Positions 1-5,322 of a DNA stretch of 7,745 bases are shown in pieces. Under the pieces are notes generated by a model, which had not been told where the DNA came from, searched no databases, and worked only from the letters and a program-made list of their open reading frames with translations. Numbering within the stretch: position 1 is the stretch's first letter; every line of letters begins with the position of its first letter. Source of the stretch: Ilumatobacteraceae bacterium (GTDB taxonomy: Bacteria; Actinomycetota; Acidimicrobiia; Acidimicrobiales; Ilumatobacteraceae); NCBI GenBank assembly GCA_007117775.1, contig SKFX01000048.1, positions 1 to 7,745 of the forward strand, written 5' to 3'. The position numbers and the translations under genes are program-made.

Positions 1-44
1 CGCGAGGTTGCTCTGCCGCCCCATCGTTCGGCCCGTTCTTCGCA

Positions 45-50
45 TAGCAT
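45..50 (+). promoter_or_regulatory. candidate -10 box (TAGCAT) for a leaderless transcript
   Basis: TAGCAT fits the actinobacterial -10 pattern TANNNT. It ends 6 nt before the ATG at 57, so a transcript starting at the usual distance would begin on the A of the start codon. No purine-rich Shine-Dalgarno sequence lies between 20 and 56, which agrees with leaderless translation. No convincing -35 element is seen. The rest of 1-56 shows nothing else. Confidence 0.45.
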
Positions 51-56
51 CGAACC

Positions 57-1226
57 ATGAGCGATCCCGGCCTCCCCGACGACCCATTCGGGGCGATGCC
101 GTTCCTCGGCGACATCATGCGTGCCCTGTCGGGGTCGGGTCCGTTGAATTGGGATGCCGCCCGCCAGTTCGCCGTGCTGGGAGCCACCGGCGGCACCGCT
201 GAACCGAATGTGGATCCGATTGCGCGAGTCCGATACGGCGAGTTGGCCCGGATCGTCGGACCTCATGTGGCCGATGTGACCGGAGCCGATTCACCGATCC
301 CCGACCCGGTGCTGATGACCCGGGGCGAGTGGGCGACCGAAGCCCTGGCCGACTACCGGCCACTGTTCACGACACTCGCGACCGCGCTGACCGCGTCGAC
401 GGGCATCGCAGCAGACGATGACGCCACCGATCCGATGGCTCAGATGATGTCGGGACTCAGCCAGATGATGGCGCCGGCCATGCTCGGCATGACCGTCGGT
501 TCCATGGTTGGCTCGCTCGCACAGCGGGTCTTCGGCGTTCACGATCTGCCCATCGCGCGCCAGCGGCGTGATCTCATGCTGGTTCCGGGCACCATCGAGG
601 CCTTCGCCACCGAGCACGGACTCGATGTCGATGAGATGAGGTTGTGGGTGCTGGCACATGAGATTGCGGGCCATGTGCTCTTCAATCAGCCGACACTGCG
701 CGATGGGCTCGCAGAGATGATCACCCAGCATGTCGGCGGGTTCCGGCCCGATCCGTCAGCCCTCGCCGATCAGCTCGGCCGACTCGAGATGGATGCAGGT
801 GATCCGCTCGCCTCGATCCAAGAGGCCCTCAGCGATCCGACGCTATTGATCGGGGCGGTTGAATCCGATGAGCAACGCGCGCTGCGACCGGGCCTCGATG
901 CTGCGGTGGCGATGGTCATCGGCTACACCGACTGGGTGGTCGACGCCGTTGCAGTGCGGGTCGTCGGGGGCAATGCCCTGACCATCGCCGATGCCGTTCG
1001 CCAGCGTCGGGATCATCCTTGGCCTGATGATGTCTTCGTCGAACGACTGCTCGGGGTGAGTGTCGGCTCGGCACAGGTGGCGCGCGGCAAGGCATTCGTC
1101 CAAGGTGTGGTCGATCGCGTCGGAGACGATGGAGTCGGCATCTTCCTCGGACCCCACAGCGCATTGGCCACCCCGGCCGAGATCGAGGCGCCCGGTCTGT
1201 GGCTGGCGCGTATCACCGGCGAGTGA
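57..1226 (+). CDS. DUF2342-family zincin-like protein (putative zinc metalloprotease / F420-associated hydrolase family)
   Basis: This 389-residue protein matches what I remember of the actinobacterial DUF2342 family, often labelled zinc-dependent metalloprotease or coenzyme F420 biosynthesis-associated protein. Family features that can be seen: an N-terminal PFGAMPFLGDI segment (10-20); the WDAARQFAV...GGTAEPNVDP block (32-54); a Met/Gly-rich stretch (127-154) that could pack as a helix; a helix leading into the zincin-like motif LAHEIAGHVLF (199-209); GYTDWVVDAV (289-298); and an ERLLG...FVQGVVDRVG tail (329-356). No signal peptide is visible, so it is probably cytoplasmic. The motif is odd: H201-E202 is followed by G205-H206, giving HExxxH instead of HExxH, so catalysis is doubtful. 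The true substrate of the family is not known to me. The start at 57 has no Shine-Dalgarno sequence but has a TANNNT box 6 nt upstream, and the N-terminus fits the family. The 3' end overlaps the convergent MFS gene by 14 bp. Family assignment is confident; function is not. Confidence 0.85.
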   Translation: MSDPGLPDDPFGAMPFLGDIMRALSGSGPLNWDAARQFAVLGATGGTAEPNVDPIARVRYGELARIVGPHVADVTGADSPIPDPVLMTRGEWATEALADYRPLFTTLATALTASTGIAADDDATDPMAQMMSGLSQMMAPAMLGMTVGSMVGSLAQRVFGVHDLPIARQRRDLMLVPGTIEAFATEHGLDVDEMRLWVLAHEIAGHVLFNQPTLRDGLAEMITQHVGGFRPDPSALADQLGRLEMDAGDPLASIQEALSDPTLLIGAVESDEQRALRPGLDAAVAMVIGYTDWVVDAVAVRVVGGNALTIADAVRQRRDHPWPDDVFVERLLGVSVGSAQVARGKAFVQGVVDRVGDDGVGIFLGPHSALATPAEIEAPGLWLARITGE

Positions 1227-2397
1227 CACGGCGCGGTTGAGCCGCGATCTGCACGAAGCCCGACTGCAACGCCAACAGCAGACCCACCAGCGATGCCGCC
1301 GCGATGATGAACAGACCCACCGCTTCGGGCAGTGGGATCAGCACTGGGACGATCGCAGCGCCGACCCACGCCAACTGGAACCTGGTCTCGAACCGGGCGA
1401 AGATCCGGCCCCGGTTCACCACCGGTGTATCGCGCTGCACCATCGATTCGAATCCCAACCTGCCGATCGCAGCGGCGAACCCCACCACCCCAGCCAAGAC
1501 CACTCCCGACAGCGGTGTCGCACCGATCGCTGCGAGGGCGCTGGCAGCCGCTGACAAGACCAACGCACCCAGCAACATCTTCGATTCGGCCACCTTCGAG
1601 CGGACCCGCGGTGCGAACAGATTGCCGACCATGATCCCACCGCTCGAGGCCGCCACCACGAGGCCGTACCAGATCGTGGCGATCTCGATGGTGCGGAACC
1701 AGAAAGCCAGCAGGAACAACAGAAAACCTGACAATGCCCGCAGCAGCATCATCAGCATCGAGGCCAACCGGACGCGTTCGGTCACCGGCCGGATCCGGTT
1801 CCGAGCCGCACTCGACTTGGTGACCACCACCTCGCGCGGCAGTTTGGTGGCGGCCATGAGTGCGAGCGCGAAGATCATCGCTCCATAGACGAGTGTGGCC
1901 TGGGAGTTCATCACGGTCTGCAAGACCAGAGCCGGGATGACAGCCATTGCCCCGGCGATCCCGGCGATCACACCCAATTTCGAATTGGCCTCGACCAGTT
2001 CGGGTTCGGATCTGACCACCGAGGGAACCAATGCCGATTTCGACACCACATAGGTCTTTTGGAGCACCAGTGCTGCGAAGACCAGTGGGAACAGCACCCA
2101 TGAGTCGATGGTGAACACCATCGCTGATAACAGCACGACCCGACTCAGCGCCACGGCCTGGATCACGAGGCGCCGCCCACCGCGCAATCGATCGATCAAT
2201 GGGCCGATCAAGGGCGAGATCACCAGGAACGGGGTGAACGACACCAGCAAGAACGCGAGGATGCGACCGCGTGCCGCGGTCAGGTCGACATCGAAGAAGA
2301 ACGTGTCAGCGAGGGCAACGACCATCGCTGTCTCACCGGCCATCATCGCCGCATGCACCAGCGCGAGTCGCTGGAAGCGTGAGGGACCGACCGACAT
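1213..2397 (-). CDS. MFS family transporter, substrate unknown
   Basis: This 394-residue integral membrane protein has about 12 hydrophobic segments, roughly at 12-30, 46-67, 75-96, 99-118, 141-163, 168-186, 211-231, 236-260, 273-290, 293-313, 340-356 and 358-376. A charged central loop (187-210) separates two halves of six. The loop after the second segment, PLIGPLIDRLRGGRR (62-76), resembles the MFS signature GxLaDrxGrr. The segment RGRIFARFETRFQLAW (329-344) is of the kind found in bacterial MFS exporters. Nothing visible identifies the substrate, and a phosphate link is not supported by sequence. I chose the ATG at 2397 because the protein then begins with a short basic tail before the first membrane segment; the longer open frame upstream overlaps regX3 and reads as non-membrane sequence. 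It lies 59 bp after regX3 in the same direction, yet has its own promoter-like box. The 3' end overlaps the opposing DUF2342 gene. Confidence 0.85.
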   Translation of the reverse strand: MSVGPSRFQRLALVHAAMMAGETAMVVALADTFFFDVDLTAARGRILAFLLVSFTPFLVISPLIGPLIDRLRGGRRLVIQAVALSRVVLLSAMVFTIDSWVLFPLVFAALVLQKTYVVSKSALVPSVVRSEPELVEANSKLGVIAGIAGAMAVIPALVLQTVMNSQATLVYGAMIFALALMAATKLPREVVVTKSSAARNRIRPVTERVRLASMLMMLLRALSGFLLFLLAFWFRTIEIATIWYGLVVAASSGGIMVGNLFAPRVRSKVAESKMLLGALVLSAAASALAAIGATPLSGVVLAGVVGFAAAIGRLGFESMVQRDTPVVNRGRIFARFETRFQLAWVGAAIVPVLIPLPEAVGLFIIAAASLVGLLLALQSGFVQIAAQPRRVTRR

Positions 2398-2404
2398 CAG
2401 TGCG

Positions 2405-2410
2405 ATGTTA
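2405..2410 (-). promoter_or_regulatory. candidate -10 box (TAACAT) for the MFS gene
   Basis: On the minus strand TAACAT fits TANNNT and ends 7 nt before the ATG at 2397. A transcript would start at or one base before the ATG. There is no Shine-Dalgarno sequence on this strand: the AGGAGG visible at 2410-2415 is on the plus strand and cannot serve this gene. No good -35 element is seen. Confidence 0.4.
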
Positions 2411-2456
2411 GGAGGCTGACGGGCCTTCGCAGTTGCCCGACGCAAGCCAGCCGGGT

Positions 2457-3152
2457 TCAGGCACGCTCGAACTTGTATCCAAGGCCTCGGATCGTGACGA
2501 TCCGCTGGGGTGTGGACGGGTCGGGTTCGATCTTGGCCCGGATCCGCTTGATATGCACATCGAGGGTTTTGGTATCGCCCACATAGTCGCTGCCCCACAC
2601 CCGGTCGATCAGGGTTTCGCGCGCCAGCACCCGGCCGGCATTGGCCATCAGCAGGTGCAGCAGTTCGAACTCCTTGAGCGGCATCGTCACCGCTGTCCCA
2701 TCGACGGTGACGAGATGCTCATCTGGATCCAAGCTCACCGAACCGATACTGAGCGCGGCCGAGGACAGATCAGCAGAACGCTGACGTGGCCGTCGACGCA
2801 TCACCGCTCGGATCCGCGCCACCAACTCTCGGATGCGATATGGCTTGGTGACGTAGTCATCAGCACCGACCTCGAGGCCGACCACCGTGTCGATCTCACC
2901 ACCCTTCGCGGTCACCATGACGATCGGCACGGTCGAGCGCAACCGTAGGCGCCGACAGACATCAAGGCCGCTGACCTTGGGCAACATGACGTCCAGGAGC
3001 ACCACATCGGGATCGACCGCGTCGAACATCTCGAGCGCCTCGAGACCGTCTCGGGCGACCTCGACCCGGAATCCCTCACGACCGAGTCCGATCCGCAACG
3101 CCTCGACGAAACTCGGTTCGTCCTCGACGATCAGCACCGTCGGTGTGCTCAT
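2457..3152 (-). CDS. regX3: RegX3, OmpR/PhoB-type phosphate-starvation response regulator
   Basis: This 231-residue protein has a receiver domain (about 4-118) and a winged-helix DNA-binding domain (about 133-230). The acidic pocket E10/D11, phosphoacceptor D54 (in LLDVMLP), T81 and K103 (in TKPY) are all present, so phosphorelay should work. The DNA-binding half carries the typical segments LKEFELLHLLM, RETLIDRVWG and YVGDTKTLDVHIKRIR, and ends with VTIRGLGYKFE. The spacing and the YVGDTKTLDVH segment closely match mycobacterial RegX3, which controls genes for phosphate uptake and starvation. Length is normal for the family. The ATG overlaps the senX3 stop by 4 nt (ATGA), and an AGGGG stretch lies about 8 nt upstream, so translation is probably coupled to senX3. 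It should be phosphorylated by SenX3. Assignment as an OmpR-family regulator is near certain, and as RegX3 it is strong from the pairing and sequence. Confidence 0.95.
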   Translation of the reverse strand: MSTPTVLIVEDEPSFVEALRIGLGREGFRVEVARDGLEALEMFDAVDPDVVLLDVMLPKVSGLDVCRRLRLRSTVPIVMVTAKGGEIDTVVGLEVGADDYVTKPYRIRELVARIRAVMRRRPRQRSADLSSAALSIGSVSLDPDEHLVTVDGTAVTMPLKEFELLHLLMANAGRVLARETLIDRVWGSDYVGDTKTLDVHIKRIRAKIEPDPSTPQRIVTIRGLGYKFERA

Positions 3153-4351
3153 CGTGCGCCCCTGCCGACAACGCTGCGATCCACATCACCGAATGCCCGG
3201 ACGCGTCGTGCAGCATCGCCCGGCTCGGACGGGTCCGTGACTCCAGCAGATGGGTGGTGTGCCGGAACCCGCAAGACGAATTCGCTGCCCTGGCCCTCGA
3301 TCGAAGTGACCGTCACCTCACCTGCATGATTGGTGGCGACATGGCGCACGATCGCGAGACCGAGGCCCGAACCTCCGGTGCCCCTGCTCCGAGCCCGGTC
3401 GACCCGGTAGAAGCGTTCGAAGATGCGATCGAGATCGCGGGCCGGGATACCCACACCCTCGTCGACGACGGTGAAGACCACCTCGGATCCCTGTCGCTCG
3501 ACACCGACGCGCACGGTGTCGTTGGCCTCGGAGTACTTCACGGCGTTCTCAACGAGATTGCCCACCGCCGAGACCAACTGGAGCCGATCACCCCGCATCA
3601 TCACCGGCTTGTCACCGTCCACATCGACCACGACCGAGTTCTGATCAGCCAGTGGGACCACCCGCTCCGTGGCCACCGCCACCACCTCGGTGGCATCGAA
3701 CTCGTCGACGAGCACATCGCCGCCGAGTTCGATCTCTGAGAGCTCCAACAGGTCGTCGATGGTCCGCGAGGCGCGGTGCGCCTCGTCCAGCAGACGTTCG
3801 CAGAGTTGCGCCACCACATCGGATTCGGGGGCATCCACGAGGGTCTCGGCAAGCACCGCGAGGGCGCCGACGGGAGTCTTGAGCTCATGGCTGATATTGG
3901 CGACGAAGTCGGTGCGGATGGCGTCGAGGCGGCGGCGTTCACTGATGTCCTCGATGAAGGCGAAGGTTCCGCCACCGTCGAGCGCGGCGGCGCGCACCAC
4001 GAGGACCATCTTGGGTGGCCCATACAGTTCGAGGATCTCCTCGCTGACGGTCTCAGTGTCGGCTGCAGCCAGGTGACGCTCGAGTGCCGAATCGAGCAGC
4101 ACACCGGCATGGGTGCCTGCCAGCGTGCGCGCCGTTGCGTTGCGATAGGCCAGTTGACCATCACCATCGCATAACACGATGCCGATCGGAAGACGCTCGA
4201 GCATGGCCACCAACGGTGCAGTCTCAGCGGTCGGTGTCGTGACGAGCATCGTCGGCACCACCTCGGACTGTGATCGCTGGACACCGATCGAGACGCCGAT
4301 GATGATGCCGAGTACGCCGCACACGATCGCAGCGATGACGATGGCGAGCAC
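3149..4351 (-). CDS. senX3: SenX3, PAS-containing sensor histidine kinase
   Basis: This 400-residue membrane kinase autophosphorylates a histidine and passes the phosphate to RegX3. Order of parts: one N-terminal hydrophobic stretch (about 2-24); a PAS domain (about 45-138); a HisKA dimerisation domain with H155 in NISHELKTP; and a HATPase_c domain with the N box NLVENAVKYS (265-274), G1 DEGVGIP (297-303), F box FERFY (311-315) and G2 GTGGSGLGLAI (324-334). A basic, probably disordered tail follows (about 363-400). Mycobacterial SenX3 has the same layout, including the ELKTPVGA and RSR-TGGSGLGLAIV segments and a tail. All catalytic boxes are intact. There is no extracellular sensor domain, so the signal is likely internal, probably through PhoU and the phosphate transporter. 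I chose the GTG at 4351 because GGAGGA (4361-4356) sits 4 nt upstream of it and the membrane segment starts at once. It follows the phoU stop with no spacer (TGAGTG). Confidence 0.94.
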   Translation of the reverse strand: MLAIVIAAIVCGVLGIIIGVSIGVQRSQSEVVPTMLVTTPTAETAPLVAMLERLPIGIVLCDGDGQLAYRNATARTLAGTHAGVLLDSALERHLAAADTETVSEEILELYGPPKMVLVVRAAALDGGGTFAFIEDISERRRLDAIRTDFVANISHELKTPVGALAVLAETLVDAPESDVVAQLCERLLDEAHRASRTIDDLLELSEIELGGDVLVDEFDATEVVAVATERVVPLADQNSVVVDVDGDKPVMMRGDRLQLVSAVGNLVENAVKYSEANDTVRVGVERQGSEVVFTVVDEGVGIPARDLDRIFERFYRVDRARSRGTGGSGLGLAIVRHVATNHAGEVTVTSIEGQGSEFVLRVPAHHPSAGVTDPSEPGDAARRVRAFGDVDRSVVGRGAR

Positions 4352-5110
4352 TCAGTCCTCCGCGTCGGCCTCGTTGAGAGCCGACCGCAGATGGGCCGGC
4401 ATCGAGATCTCGCCGGTATCGGAACGGGCCCGGAAACGAGCCGCTCCGTCGAGTTCGGGCAACCAGCCGTCCACCTCGTAGCGGACCCGTTCACCCATGT
4501 TCACCGCATGGTCGCCGATCCGTTCGAAGAAACGAGCCACCAACGCCAATTGCACCGCCACCTGCAGATCGATATTGCCCATGGCATGACTCTCGAAGAT
4601 CGCCTGGATGAACTCGCGCTGCAGATCATCGAGGAGCGAGTCCATGTCATTGAGCGCGGCGGCGCGCGCCGAGTCCTGCAACAGATAGGCCTCGGTGGCC
4701 TCCTTGAACAGATGCTGGGCCTGATCGCCCATCTTCTGGATGATCCCGCGCAGTTTGGGGTCCAGCGGGCGGCCATAGATGCGACGCGAGGCTTTGCAGA
4801 TGTTGACGCACAGGTCCGCTGAGCGCTCGACCTCGCCGATCATCTTGACCGCCGAGACCAGACCGCGCAGATCTTTGGCGACCGGCGCCTGCAGCGCCAG
4901 GAGTCGATAACAGCGCTCCTCGAGATCGATGGATCTGGCGTCGATCTCATCGTCACCCAAGATGGCATACTCGGCGCCCTCGAGGTCCTGGTCCAAGAGC
5001 ACATCGGTGACCCTCGGGATCAACTCGGTGACACTCGCCGACAGATGTGCGACATCTTGGCGGACCCCCATCAGGTCCCGGTGGAACTCGGTACGCAGGT
5101 CTTCGCTCAT
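4352..5110 (-). CDS. phoU: PhoU, phosphate-signalling regulator (PhoY-like)
   Basis: This 252-residue, mostly helical cytoplasmic protein has the two-repeat PhoU fold. In the family it links the phosphate transporter to the sensor kinase and keeps the Pho response off when phosphate is plentiful. Both metal-binding ExxxD motifs are present, one per repeat: E95-D99 in VERSADLCVNI and E196-D200 in FERIGDHAVNMGERV. The segment LLALQAPVAKDLRGLVSAVKMI (71-92) is also typical. The last 25 or so residues are a variable tail. Length is slightly above the common 215-240. I chose the ATG at 5110 because GGAGGA (5119-5114) lies 3 nt upstream and the protein then starts as family members do; the open frame reaches 5284, but the added residues look non-coding. 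It is first in a phoU-senX3-regX3 operon with no spacer before senX3, so SenX3 is its most likely partner. The operator candidate at 5259-5306 may regulate it. Confidence 0.95.
   Translation of the reverse strand: MSEDLRTEFHRDLMGVRQDVAHLSASVTELIPRVTDVLLDQDLEGAEYAILGDDEIDARSIDLEERCYRLLALQAPVAKDLRGLVSAVKMIGEVERSADLCVNICKASRRIYGRPLDPKLRGIIQKMGDQAQHLFKEATEAYLLQDSARAAALNDMDSLLDDLQREFIQAIFESHAMGNIDLQVAVQLALVARFFERIGDHAVNMGERVRYEVDGWLPELDGAARFRARSDTGEISMPAHLRSALNEADAED
4356..4361 (-). promoter_or_regulatory. Shine-Dalgarno site of senX3, inside the end of phoU
   Basis: GGAGGA on the minus strand lies within the last codons of phoU and ends 4 nt before the senX3 GTG. It supports the non-ATG start at 4351 and suggests coupling of senX3 translation to phoU. 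Confidence 0.75.
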
Positions 5111-5113
5111 CTG

Positions 5114-5119
5114 TCCTCC
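5114..5119 (-). promoter_or_regulatory. Shine-Dalgarno site of phoU
   Basis: GGAGGA on the minus strand ends 3 nt before the ATG at 5110. It decides this start over the longer open frame that begins at 5284, which has no comparable site. Confidence 0.75.
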
Positions 5120-5215
5120 GAAGCGGGCATCGGTGTCGTTGGTGGCCGCCCCGGCCCCAACTGGTTCATCGTGTCGATCATGGTCCTGACCACCTGAGTG
5201 TACGAGGATGCGCCG

Positions 5216-5221
5216 ATCGTA
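5216..5221 (-). promoter_or_regulatory. candidate -10 box (TACGAT) of the phoU-senX3-regX3 operon
   Basis: TACGAT on the minus strand fits TANNNT and would give a leader of about 100 nt before phoU. A second possible box, TACACT, is at 5197-5202. Neither has a good -35 element, which is common for activator-dependent Pho promoters. The choice between them is open. Confidence 0.25.
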
Positions 5222-5243
5222 ACGGTCCTGCCTGACTCCCACG

Positions 5244-5259
5244 GTCCATTCGAGTGGAC
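5244..5259. repeat. short inverted repeat upstream of phoU
   Basis: GTCCA (5244-5248) and TGGAC (5255-5259) form a 5-bp dyad around a 6-nt centre. It abuts the TTCA repeats on the phoU side. It is too short to be a convincing terminator and has no T-run, but could be an operator half-site pair. Confidence 0.25.
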
Positions 5260-5306
5260 GAGAGGTGAACAGATGGTTGCCCACCGATGAATCACATCAT
5301 GAACAG
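5259..5306 (-). promoter_or_regulatory. candidate Pho-type operator upstream of phoU (TTCA repeats)
   Basis: Read on the minus strand, the segment holds three TTCA cores in the same orientation: CTGTTCATG (5306-5298), GATTCATCG (5293-5285) and CTGTTCACC (5271-5263). The cores are 12 and 22 nt apart, that is about one and two helical turns. Direct repeats of GTTCA followed by pyrimidines, spaced near 11 nt, are what PhoP/PhoB-type regulators bind in actinobacteria. RegX3, encoded downstream, is the obvious candidate ligand, which would make this an autoregulatory site. The 12-nt interval and the weak middle unit are imperfections. Confidence 0.35.
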
Positions 5307-5322
5307 CCGATGAAGCCGCTGG

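Noticed and set aside
1413..1419. A single GTTCACC inside the MFS gene
   Set aside because: It stands alone in coding sequence with no second unit at a helical interval, so it is probably chance.
1013..2101. A 362-codon open frame on the minus strand across the DUF2342/MFS junction
   Set aside because: It crosses two well-supported genes in another frame and its product is low-complexity Gly/Arg-rich, as expected for a shadow frame.
2410..2415. AGGAGG seen just upstream of the MFS start
   Set aside because: It is on the plus strand; on the coding strand it reads CCTCCT and cannot act as a ribosome site.
2414..2452. Possible terminator hairpin between regX3 and the MFS gene (CGGGC/GCCCG stem at 2420-2439, outer GGCTG/CAGCC)
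   Set aside because: The stem is only 5 bp with a 10-nt loop, the outer pairing is lopsided, and no T-run follows on the minus strand.
4489..4508. Tandem GTTCACC units (10 nt apart) on the plus strand inside phoU, resembling a Pho box
   Set aside because: They are the reverse complement of codons for the conserved PhoU motif HAVNMGERV, so protein constraint explains them. The interval is 10 nt instead of about 11, and the site is at the 3' part of the gene.
5111..5284. N-terminal extension of PhoU to an ATG at 5284
   Set aside because: A strong Shine-Dalgarno site and the family-like N-terminus are at 5110. The extra 58 residues are not PhoU-like and cover the likely promoter.
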